23,439 nucleotides of DNA from Dehalococcoidia bacterium UBA2777 (lineage in GTDB: Bacteria; Chloroflexota; Dehalococcoidia; UBA2247; UBA2777), in contig DEIJ01000122.1 in the NCBI GenBank assembly GCA_002352365.1, positions 1 through 23,439 on the forward strand, written 5' to 3'. A program made the position numbers and the translations under genes. Shown here in pieces: positions 1-7,774 of this stretch. Within the stretch, counting starts at the first letter, position 1, and the number at the start of each line of letters is the position of its first letter. Under the pieces are notes generated by a model, which searched no databases, was not told the DNA's origin, and saw only the letters and a list, made by a program, of their open reading frames with translations.

Positions 1-131
1 TAGCTCCAGTAGTGAAGAAGCTAGCTGAGAGGTATGATGGTAGAGCAAGCTTTGTCAAGGTAAATGTAGATAGAAACCCTCAGCTTGCCGCTACATACAG
101 TATGGTGGGTATTCCTACCCTATTTCGTTAA
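1..131 (+). pseudogene. Thioredoxin-like C-terminal fragment, prematurely ended
   Basis: The frame is open from the window edge (first full codon at 3) to a TAA at 129-131 and gives 42 residues. The pattern PVVKKLAERYDG, then VKVNVDRNPQLA, then VGIPTL matches the thioredoxin fold from helix 2 through the cis-proline loop (IPT). The CxxC active site would lie upstream of the window. Normal thioredoxins continue about 30 residues past the cis-Pro with two beta strands and a last helix; here the frame stops three residues after IPT. I translated the other two frames across the stop and saw no thioredoxin continuation. It is therefore probably a decayed or truncated gene, although an assembly error cannot be excluded. 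It sits 35 bp before the AOR gene. Confidence 0.6.
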
Positions 132-166
132 GCCCTTTTGATTTATACTTTAATAAGGAGGAGAAA

Positions 167-2029
167 ATGCCTGGTGGATATATGGGGAAAATCCTTTTTG
201 TGGACCTTTCGAAGGGAGAGATAAAGGAGGAGGCGCTGGAGGAAAAGCTTTGTCGCGATTTCATCGGTGGCTATGGTATTGGGGCGAGGATTATCTACAC
301 CCGGCAGAGGGGTGGGGCCGACCCCTTAGGTCCAGAGAATATCCTTGGTTTTGCCACTGGCCCCCTAACAGGTGTACCCGGCTTCTTCGGCTCTAGGTAT
401 GTGGTGATGGGCAAATCACCACTTACTGGAACTTGGGGGGATGCCAACTCTGGGGGAGGGTTTGGCCCCTATCTCAAGTTTGCTGGCTATGATGCCATCT
501 TCTTTACCGGCATATCACCCAAGCCGGTATACCTTTCGATCAAGGATGGAAAGGCTGAGCTGAGGGATGCCGCCCATCTCTGGGGGAGGGATACTAATGA
601 GACCGAGGACCTGCTTAAGTCTGAACTGGGCGAAGAGGTTCGTGTTGCCTGCATCGGCCCCGCTGGGGAGAAGCTCTACCTGATCTCATGTATCATACAT
701 GATAAAGGGAGGGCAGCAGGCAGATCAGGCTTGGGGGCAGTGATGGGCTCCAAGAAGCTGAAGGCGGTAGCAGTGATCGGGGCAAAGGAGATTCCTCTGC
801 ATGATAAGGAAAAGGCTGCTAAGGTGAGTGAAGAATATCGCGAAAAGGTGACAGGGATGTTTGTCGGCCTTCTCAAGCAATTTGGTACTGCCGGCTCAAC
901 TGCCCTATCTGCTCATAGCGGCGACTCACCGGTGAGAAACTGGGGTGGTGTTGGTATCCTCGACTTTCCCAATGCCACAGCGATCAGCGATCAGAATGTA
1001 CTAAATTTAGTGGATGAAAAGTATGGTTGTTGGGAATGTCCTATCTCCTGTGGGGCACTTATGAGAGCAGGGAAGGAATATCAATATGAGGCAGGGGTAC
1101 ATAGACCCGAGTATGAAACACTGTGTGCTTTTGGAACTTTGTGCCTCAACGATAACCTGGAGTCAATAATCAAGGCAAATGATATCTGTAACCGCTATGG
1201 CCTGGATACCATCTCTACAGGTGCTACCATCGCCTTCGCTATCGAATGCTACGAAAATGGGCTCATTACTGAAAAGGATACTGAGGGCATTGAGCTTAGC
1301 TGGGCGGATCATGAGGCTATTGTTGCCATAACGGAAAAGCTAGCTAAGCGAGAGGGTTTCGGCAGCATCCTCGCTGATGGGGTGAAAATAGCCGCTGAGC
1401 GGATCGGCAAAGGGGCAGATAAATATGCCATCCATGTTCATGGCCAGGAGTTGCCAATGCATGATCCCAGGTTTGCCCCCAGCTTTGCTGGTACCTATCA
1501 ATCTGATCCCACCCCGGCTCGGCATACTCAGGGAGGCCTTGCCTTCGTTGAAATGGGCTTGCTGCCTCCTGGCATAGAGCTTCCCCCCTTGGACAAGTAT
1601 AGCTATTCCGGCAAGGGACAACTTGAGGCTATGTTTAAGAATAATCTTCACCTACTTAATGCCACTGGGATGTGCTTCTTCGGCTCCATGGCCCTGCCCC
1701 CCGATGCCCTCCCCACTTTCCTTTCAGTTGTCACTGGTTGGGAGCTTTCCCAGCTAGATATGCTGACCATCGGTGAAAGAATAGCCACTATCCGTCAGGC
1801 ATTCAACGTTCGCGAAGGGCTGAAGCCGAGCAACTTTAAATTGCGGGGCAGACCCATAGGTGCCCCTCCTCTTGAGGAAGGGCCAGTGGCTAAGGTGACA
1901 GTAGATGCAGATACATTGCGTGCAGAGTACTTTAAGGCTATGGACTGGGACCCCGAGACCGGCAAGCCCAGTAAAAAGAAGCTAGAGGAATTGGGGCTGG
2001 ATGATATAGCTCGGGAGCTGTGGCCATAA
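167..2029 (+). CDS. aor: Aldehyde ferredoxin oxidoreductase family protein (tungsten/molybdenum pterin enzyme)
   Basis: The 620-residue product has the full family length (about 600-620). A strong ribosome binding site (AAGGAGGAG) lies just before the ATG. The N-terminal domain carries the glycine-rich pterin-binding stretches (GGYGIGAR near 34-41, WGDANSGGGFG at 90-100). A second signature, AGRSGLGAVMGSKKLKA, spans 184-200. The [4Fe-4S] ligands are C288-x2-C291-x3-C295 plus C503 in NATGMC. The family motif there is usually DxxGxC, so Asp is Asn498 here. The PEYET motif is at 314-318. AORs interconvert aldehydes and carboxylic acids with ferredoxin in the cytoplasm. The substrate cannot be read from sequence, and relatives such as the BamB benzoyl-CoA reductase subunit are an alternative. 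CooS follows about 210 bp downstream. Confidence 0.93.
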   Translation: MPGGYMGKILFVDLSKGEIKEEALEEKLCRDFIGGYGIGARIIYTRQRGGADPLGPENILGFATGPLTGVPGFFGSRYVVMGKSPLTGTWGDANSGGGFGPYLKFAGYDAIFFTGISPKPVYLSIKDGKAELRDAAHLWGRDTNETEDLLKSELGEEVRVACIGPAGEKLYLISCIIHDKGRAAGRSGLGAVMGSKKLKAVAVIGAKEIPLHDKEKAAKVSEEYREKVTGMFVGLLKQFGTAGSTALSAHSGDSPVRNWGGVGILDFPNATAISDQNVLNLVDEKYGCWECPISCGALMRAGKEYQYEAGVHRPEYETLCAFGTLCLNDNLESIIKANDICNRYGLDTISTGATIAFAIECYENGLITEKDTEGIELSWADHEAIVAITEKLAKREGFGSILADGVKIAAERIGKGADKYAIHVHGQELPMHDPRFAPSFAGTYQSDPTPARHTQGGLAFVEMGLLPPGIELPPLDKYSYSGKGQLEAMFKNNLHLLNATGMCFFGSMALPPDALPTFLSVVTGWELSQLDMLTIGERIATIRQAFNVREGLKPSNFKLRGRPIGAPPLEEGPVAKVTVDADTLRAEYFKAMDWDPETGKPSKKKLEELGLDDIARELWP

Positions 2030-2176
2030 GCTAGTGCCGTTACAAGTTGATATGCCTTAATCCTATAGTTTCTTATGTATTATTACACAATAGATTAAAA
2101 GAGCAGCCTTTATAATTTAAACCTTGACGACGTGGTGATAGGGGAATGAGAGATTGTTCATAGGATTTAATGGGTG

Positions 2177-2206
2177 TTGACACGCGGATGAGGCTTAAGG
2201 TAGCAT
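2177..2206 (+). promoter_or_regulatory. Candidate sigma-70-type promoter for cooS
   Basis: A perfect -35 hexamer TTGACA (2177-2182) is followed after 18 bp by TAGCAT (2201-2206, 4 of 6 consensus positions). It lies 36 bp before the cooS ATG, inside the 212-bp gap after the AOR gene. This gap suggests cooS can be transcribed separately from AOR. The weak -10 keeps confidence modest. Confidence 0.4.
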
Positions 2207-2241
2207 GCAGCAAACTCTATTAATAATGGAGGTGAAAAATC

Positions 2242-4122
2242 ATGAAAAAGGAAAAGTTTGCTGTTGATCCTGTAACTGAAGAATTGAGGAAGAGAGCAAG
2301 AGAAATGGGGATCAGAACTGTTTGGGATAGGTACAGGGAGAACTATGCTCGGTCCAAGGATGCCCCACTCCAGGCGACCTGCATGACCTGCCAGCAGGGT
2401 CCTTGTGTAGATGTGAAAACGGAGGGCGTTTGTGGGATGAAAAAGGACATCATTGTTTCAAAGAACCTGGTTTCAGAGACCACTATTGGGACATCTGCGC
2501 ATGTAGGACATGGAAGGAGGGTTGCAAACATCCTGAGAGGAGTGGGAGAGGGAACAGTAACTGCCTATTCAATTAAAGAGCCTGAGAAGCTTGACAGGAT
2601 TTACAGAGGTTTTGGATTGAGTGGAGCCAATACAGATAAGAAAAAAGCGGTTGAGCTCGCAAATGTCATTTTGGATGATATCTCAAAACTAACGGGTGCA
2701 CCAAGAATGTTAGTTTATAGAGCGCTGGAGGAGAGGAGAAAGCTCTGGGAAGAAAAAGGCATTCTCATTAATGGTGGCTGTCCAGAGATTATGGAGGCTC
2801 AGAATAGAATTGCAATGGGAATGGATGCTGATATGGAAAACTTACTTTTGGGAGCATGTCGATTAGGTCTTGTAGACGCATACTGTGGAATGTATCCAGC
2901 TACCACAATCCATGACATACTCCTTGGCATTCCAAATGTAATACAGATAAAAACAGGTTTGACTGTCATAGAGGCGGATAAGATTAATTTAATCGTTCAC
3001 GGACATATTCCAGCACTGCCTGATGCAATTGTTAGAGCTGCTGAAGAGTATAATGCAGATTCCAAGAATAGTCCGAAGGTTAACGTAGTTGGGATGTGTT
3101 GTACTGGCATGGAAGTATTAATGCGAAGAGGTGTTAATTACGCTGGAGATATACTCCAGCAGGAGCTTGCAATAGCAACAGGAGCGATTGAGTTGGTGGT
3201 AGCAGATATCCAATGCACTCAGCCAGCCATAGTGGACGCTGCCAGTCATTTCCATACCAAGGTCATTACAACCGATCCTATGTCGAAAATTGAGGGAGCA
3301 ACACACATTGAGTTTGATGCTGAAAAAGCGGATCAGATTGGCAAAGAGCTTGTAGAGATGGCGGTTGATAACTATGCTAACAGAGATCAGACAAAAGCTT
3401 ATATTCCAAAATATGAGCCACATGACATGCTTGGCGGATTTTCAACCGAACAGCTCGTCGCAGCTTTAGGCAAGGTAAAGCCCGAAGATCCTGTGGGAGT
3501 TCTTGTGGATCAGATAAAGAATGGAAACATTCGTGGAGTTGCGGCCGTGATTGGATGTGTTACACCAAGAGATGAATACGGATACAGAACTGTGGAATTG
3601 GTTAGAGAACTTATCAGAAACAATGTCTTGGTTATCTTCACTGGATGCGTTGCCACTGTGGCTTCTTATCATGACCTTTTGAAGCCTGATCCTATGTATC
3701 CAGGGGTTGGCGAGAATTTGGCAAAGGTTATGGATGTAATAGCAAAGGCAAATGGCCTTGAGGCTCTTCCACCCTGTATTTTTATGGGAGCGTGCGTTGA
3801 TAACTCCAGAATAGAAGAGGTGCTTAATGCGGTCGCAGATTACCTTAAAGTCAGGATCGATCAGCTTCCCGTAGTGGCTTCTGCTCCAGAATACATCGCA
3901 GAAAAGGCAATACCCATAGGCTTTTGGGCAGTTTCCTTAGGAATTTTCACCCATTTGGGGGATCAGCCCAATGTGGCAGCCAGTGATAGGGTGGTCAAAT
4001 GGCTAACCGAAGACGTTGAGAAGATATTTGGCGGGAAGTTCTATGTTGAAGCTGATCCACACGCAGCAGCTGGAAAGATGATAGAAGTCATCGAAGAGAA
4101 GCGCAAAGCCTTAGGGATATGA
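2242..4122 (+). CDS. cooS: Anaerobic Ni-Fe carbon monoxide dehydrogenase catalytic subunit, without D-cluster cysteines
   Basis: The 626-residue product has the normal CooS length, with ribosome binding site GGAGGTGAAA before the ATG. It oxidises CO (or reduces CO2) at a Ni-Fe-S C-cluster. By alignment from memory to the Carboxydothermus CODH-II pattern, the C-cluster ligands are H255, C287, C325, C439, C469 and C518, in the contexts HGHIP, GMCCTG, ADIQC, IGC, FTGC and GACVDNSR. The catalytic lysine is K555 in EKAIPIGFW. B-cluster cysteines are C47, C50, C55 and C64. The two cysteines that normally lie before them and bridge the dimer through the D-cluster are missing: S38 and T46 occupy those places. 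Arginine is coded mostly by AGA/AGG, unlike the AOR gene upstream. No CooF ferredoxin or acetyl-CoA synthase gene lies beside it; the next gene is a multi-cluster flavoprotein, a likely electron partner. Confidence 0.95.
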   Translation: MKKEKFAVDPVTEELRKRAREMGIRTVWDRYRENYARSKDAPLQATCMTCQQGPCVDVKTEGVCGMKKDIIVSKNLVSETTIGTSAHVGHGRRVANILRGVGEGTVTAYSIKEPEKLDRIYRGFGLSGANTDKKKAVELANVILDDISKLTGAPRMLVYRALEERRKLWEEKGILINGGCPEIMEAQNRIAMGMDADMENLLLGACRLGLVDAYCGMYPATTIHDILLGIPNVIQIKTGLTVIEADKINLIVHGHIPALPDAIVRAAEEYNADSKNSPKVNVVGMCCTGMEVLMRRGVNYAGDILQQELAIATGAIELVVADIQCTQPAIVDAASHFHTKVITTDPMSKIEGATHIEFDAEKADQIGKELVEMAVDNYANRDQTKAYIPKYEPHDMLGGFSTEQLVAALGKVKPEDPVGVLVDQIKNGNIRGVAAVIGCVTPRDEYGYRTVELVRELIRNNVLVIFTGCVATVASYHDLLKPDPMYPGVGENLAKVMDVIAKANGLEALPPCIFMGACVDNSRIEEVLNAVADYLKVRIDQLPVVASAPEYIAEKAIPIGFWAVSLGIFTHLGDQPNVAASDRVVKWLTEDVEKIFGGKFYVEADPHAAAGKMIEVIEEKRKALGI

Positions 4123-4191
4123 AAGACGCTACATTCTTCACTTCAGCGATAGTCAGCGGATGAGAGGTTCTCTTAAACGAGATGTGAGAAG

Positions 4192-6396
4192 ATGGGCTCG
4201 GTGACCTTAACTATTGATGGACAAGCCACTGAGGCAGAAGAAGGCGCTACCATACTGGAGGCAGCACAGCAAGCGGGGATCTACATCCCCGCCCTTTGTT
4301 ACCACCCTGATCTGAAGCCACTGGCAGAATCGAGACTTGATCTAGCTTGTCGCCTTTGTATTGTACAGCTCGAAGGCCTTAAAGATCTTTCCCTTTCTTG
4401 CATCACTCCTGTTGCTCAAGGCATGAAGGTATACACTGAAACTTCACGGATTCAGGAGTTGCGACGTGAGAAGTTGAAGTCCATTCTATTGCAGCATCCT
4501 CACGCCTGCTTTACTTGCGATAGGGTAGAGCGCTGCAGGCCTTCTGATATATGTATACTTAACGTCTCGGTGGCCGAGCGCTGTGTTGCCTGCCCTAAAA
4601 ATGGGCGCTGTGAGCTGCAAAAGGTGGTTCAATATATAGGGCTCGATGAATCTCCTATCCCTTATACCCCAAAAGGCTTGCCTAAAATTAAGGGTGAACC
4701 TCTTTTTGACCGAGATTATAACCTTTGTATTCTGTGCGGCAGGTGTGTTCAAATTTGCCGGGATGTGCTGGGTGTAGGGGCCATCGGCTTTATCTCTCAG
4801 GATGGGCGAGTTCTTGTTGGCCCCACCTCCGGCGACTCATATAAAGACTCAGGATGCAAATTCTGTGGTGCTTGTGTTGAGGTTTGCCCTACAGCAGCAC
4901 TCATGGATCAAGGAGAAAGATGGACCCCTTTCCCCGACAGGGAGGCTGCTCTTGTGCCCTGTAGCCATGCATGCCCGGCAGGGATAGATGTTCCCCGCTA
5001 TACCCACCTTATTTCTGAAGGGGAATTCGCCGCGGCAGCAGCCGTAATCAGAGAAAAGGTTCCTTTCCCCGGGGTTCTTGGCCGCGTCTGTTTCCATCCT
5101 TGCGAGGACAGATGTCGCCGTGGTGAGTTAAACCAGCCTGTGGCTATAAAGGCATTGAAGCGTTTTGCTGCAGAATACGATAATAGGAAGTGGAAGCAAA
5201 GTTCCAAGATTGCCCCACCTACAGGAAAGCGAGTGGCTATCGTGGGCTCAGGTCCTGCAGGTCTTACTGCGGCATATTATCTGGCTAAGATGGGGCATTC
5301 AGTCACCGTTTTTGAGGCGCTTCCTCAGCCGGGAGGGATGATGCGGGTGGGCATTCCTGCCTACCGCTTGCCCCGGGAGACCCTTAACGCCGAGATAGAG
5401 GAGATACAAAATGTGGGAGTCGCCATAAAAACAAATACCAGGATAAACTCTCTGGAGGAGCTTTTCGAGCAAGGCTATCATGCCGTTTTCCTCGCCCTTG
5501 GAGCACATCAGGATGCCAAGATGGAGGTGGAGGGTGAGAATAGCGCCACAGTTAAGGGATGTGTTTCTTTCCTAAGAGAGGTAAATCTAGGCAACGATGT
5601 AAAGTTAGGAGATAAGGTGGCGGTTATCGGGGGTGGCAATGCCGCTATAGATGCTTCACGCGTCGCCCTGAGACTTGGTGCTAAACAGGTTACCATCTTC
5701 TACCGCCGCAGCAGAAAAGAGATACCGGCAAGCTCGGAAGAAGTAGAGGAGGCACTTCAAGAAGGAGTGAATATTGTCTTTCTTACTGCCCCCTCCAAGA
5801 TATCTGAGGAAAATGGTAAGATGAGGGTAGAATGCACTCGTATGAAACTGGGTAGGCCTGATGCCTCGGGAAGAAGACGCCCTGAACCAATTATGGGTAG
5901 TGAATTGAGCATGTGCTCTGACAGTGTAATTGCCGCTATTGGTCAGATGCCGCTGCTTCCTCAAGGGTTTGGATTGCGGGCAAGAGAAGATAATACCCTT
6001 CAAGTTGATCCTGAGACTCTGGCTACCAGTAGAGAAGGAGTCTTTGCTGGCGGTGACGTGGTAAGTGGGCCCTCATCAGTCATCGAGGCTATTACCATGG
6101 GAAGACAAGCGGCGAGTTCCATAGATAAGTATCTAGGCAGCAGCGGAATGATAGAAGAAACTTTAGCCCCAGCTAAGCAGCCCAATCCATGGCTGGGACA
6201 TGATGACGGCTTTGCATATTGGCAGCGTGTTGAGGTGCCTTGTTTATCCTTGGAGCAGCGAGAGCATAGTTTTGCTGAGGTAAAACTTGGCATAGACCCC
6301 GAGGCGGCAATCAAAGAGGCGAAGCGCTGCCTGAGATGTAACCTTAGGTTAGGAATCTCAACAGTGAGATCACCACCACTGGAGGCTGAGAAATAA
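4192..6396 (+). CDS. NuoG-like/GltD-like fusion: multi iron-sulfur NAD(P)H oxidoreductase flavoprotein
   Basis: The 734-residue product has several domains in order. Residues 1-80 are a [2Fe-2S] domain with C36, C53, C56 and C70. A NuoG-type His/Cys3 site follows (H102, C106, C109, C115), then more cysteines (C121, C131, C134, C140). Two ferredoxin-type [4Fe-4S] motifs come next (C179/182/185/189 and C222/225/228/232). The GltD-type cluster domain has C257, C261, C300, C304 and C308. The FAD Rossmann motif GSGPAGL is at 352-358, the NAD(P)H Rossmann motif VIGGGNAAID at 478-487, and the FAD-closing GGDVVSGPSSVIEA at 620-633. A last CLRC pair is at 713-716. This layout should pass electrons between NAD(P)H and iron-sulfur or ferredoxin partners. 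The position 69 bp after cooS suggests NAD(P)H-linked CO metabolism, which is inference. The ribosome binding site is weak. Confidence 0.88.
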   Translation: MGSVTLTIDGQATEAEEGATILEAAQQAGIYIPALCYHPDLKPLAESRLDLACRLCIVQLEGLKDLSLSCITPVAQGMKVYTETSRIQELRREKLKSILLQHPHACFTCDRVERCRPSDICILNVSVAERCVACPKNGRCELQKVVQYIGLDESPIPYTPKGLPKIKGEPLFDRDYNLCILCGRCVQICRDVLGVGAIGFISQDGRVLVGPTSGDSYKDSGCKFCGACVEVCPTAALMDQGERWTPFPDREAALVPCSHACPAGIDVPRYTHLISEGEFAAAAAVIREKVPFPGVLGRVCFHPCEDRCRRGELNQPVAIKALKRFAAEYDNRKWKQSSKIAPPTGKRVAIVGSGPAGLTAAYYLAKMGHSVTVFEALPQPGGMMRVGIPAYRLPRETLNAEIEEIQNVGVAIKTNTRINSLEELFEQGYHAVFLALGAHQDAKMEVEGENSATVKGCVSFLREVNLGNDVKLGDKVAVIGGGNAAIDASRVALRLGAKQVTIFYRRSRKEIPASSEEVEEALQEGVNIVFLTAPSKISEENGKMRVECTRMKLGRPDASGRRRPEPIMGSELSMCSDSVIAAIGQMPLLPQGFGLRAREDNTLQVDPETLATSREGVFAGGDVVSGPSSVIEAITMGRQAASSIDKYLGSSGMIEETLAPAKQPNPWLGHDDGFAYWQRVEVPCLSLEQREHSFAEVKLGIDPEAAIKEAKRCLRCNLRLGISTVRSPPLEAEK

Positions 6397-6418
6397 GCGT
6401 AGAAGGTCTCTGCGGTGT

Positions 6419-6449
6419 GGAGCGAATAGCGTAGCTCAGCATTCGCCCC
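6419..6449. repeat. Imperfect inverted repeat between flavoprotein and CoA ligase genes
   Basis: GCGAAT (6422-6427) pairs with ATTCGC (6441-6446), and flanking GG/CC extend the stem across an A-C mismatch. A small AGC/GCT inner pairing is possible in the loop. It sits in the 79-bp gap before the CoA ligase gene and has no T-tract. It could be a weak RNA structure or a copy of a dispersed element. Confidence 0.3.
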
Positions 6450-6475
6450 AGGGAATACTATAAAGAGGGGGGGGA

Positions 6476-7759
6476 ATGGAACAGAAAAAATACTGGGATC
6501 CAGAGATTGAGACAGCACCTCGGGAAAAGATCAGGCAAATTCAACTGGAGAAAATAAAGAAATTAGTAGACAGGGTGTACAAGGATACCAATTTTTACAA
6601 AAGAAGGCTCGATGCAGCCGGCATAAAGCCAGAGGATATTCGAACCTTGGAGGATTTCCAAAAAATACCACCAACCCGATATTTAGAGGATTTTGTGGCC
6701 ACTCCAGTAGGGGAAAAGGTGGCTGTCCCCATGGAAAAGGTGGTTAATATTATCAGCACCTCAGGAACTCTATCCGGCTCCCCTCAGCCGGTGATGATTT
6801 CCGACGCTGACATTGAAGTTTGGACTGATAGCTTTGCTCGCTTCGCTGTAATGTATGGAATCAAAAAGGGGGATATCTTCCAGATGCTATTTCCCTTTCC
6901 TGCAATTTGGCGTGGCTTCACCAGAGCAGGCGCAACTTTAGTGCCATTCACTGCTCAAACCTTCCTCATGGATAATGCCATAAAGCTAATGAATAATGTC
7001 AGACCTAGCGGCATTCTAGCTGCCCCTGCTTTGTTTTTGATGATGGATAGAAGGGCTGCAGAACTGGGCATAGACATGAAAAAAATCGGCATCCGTACCG
7101 TAATCCTCGGCGGCGAATCTTGGTCCAATACTTACCGTGAAAAGATGGAGAGGGAATGGGGGGCCAAGTTCTACGATGTCTACGGGCTGGTGGAAATCGG
7201 CCATCCATTCGGGGAGTGTTTCGAGCAAAGTGGAATGCATTGCTGGGAGGATCTGTTCTTCACTGAGATAGTCGATCCAGAAACGGAAAAGGTCCTCGGG
7301 CCAGGGGAGCCAGGAGAGATTATACTAACCTCATTGTGGCGGGACGCAATGCCTCTACTTCGTTATCGAACTGGAGATGTGGCCCAGTGGCTGGAGGACA
7401 AACCTTGTGGTTGTGGCCGAACCCTGGCCAAAATCTCACGCATCAAGGGAAGAACAGGGCACATGGTTAAGGCAGGGGGGGCCAAGATATTCCCCGTTGA
7501 TGTTGAGGAGGTTATCCAAAAATTTCCTGAACTAACCGGAGAGTATCAAATAGTATTGACCAAGCCGGGGATACAAGATATGCTGGAGGTCAAGGCTGAG
7601 TATCGCCCTGAGGTCACCGAGCTGGAAACCCTGAAGAAAAAACTAGCCGATGGACTTGAGGAGGCCACCAAGGTGAAGAGCAAGGTCGAGACGGTTCCTT
7701 ATGGAACACTCGCTCCTGCCGGGGGATGGAAAGCTCAGCGAATAGTGAAAACTTATTAA
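6476..7759 (+). CDS. Phenylacetate-CoA ligase-like AMP-forming acid:CoA ligase
   Basis: The 427-residue product has the length of PaaK-type ligases, with a purine-rich ribosome binding site (GAGGGGGGG) directly upstream. Such enzymes adenylate a carboxylic acid with ATP and then form its CoA thioester. The adenylate-forming motifs are present: YGLVEIG at 236-242, RYRTGD at 296-301 and a C-terminal catalytic lysine in GGWKAQR (K419). The phosphate loop is unusual: STSGTLSGSP at 94-103 against the common SSGTTGKP. C311 and C313 may form part of a structural metal site seen in some relatives. The acid substrate is unknown. The gene lies 79 bp after the flavoprotein and 15 bp before the UPF0173 hydrolase, so the three may be co-transcribed and may prepare acyl-CoA for the same pathway as AOR. 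Confidence 0.85.
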   Translation: MEQKKYWDPEIETAPREKIRQIQLEKIKKLVDRVYKDTNFYKRRLDAAGIKPEDIRTLEDFQKIPPTRYLEDFVATPVGEKVAVPMEKVVNIISTSGTLSGSPQPVMISDADIEVWTDSFARFAVMYGIKKGDIFQMLFPFPAIWRGFTRAGATLVPFTAQTFLMDNAIKLMNNVRPSGILAAPALFLMMDRRAAELGIDMKKIGIRTVILGGESWSNTYREKMEREWGAKFYDVYGLVEIGHPFGECFEQSGMHCWEDLFFTEIVDPETEKVLGPGEPGEIILTSLWRDAMPLLRYRTGDVAQWLEDKPCGCGRTLAKISRIKGRTGHMVKAGGAKIFPVDVEEVIQKFPELTGEYQIVLTKPGIQDMLEVKAEYRPEVTELETLKKKLADGLEEATKVKSKVETVPYGTLAPAGGWKAQRIVKTY

Positions 7760-7774
7760 ATAGGAGGTTCGAAC

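Noticed and set aside
6000..6518. Long - strand open frame of 172 codons opposite the end of the flavoprotein gene
   Set aside because: It is antisense to a well-supported gene, has no recognisable domain and low-complexity Ser/Pro-rich content typical of a shadow frame.
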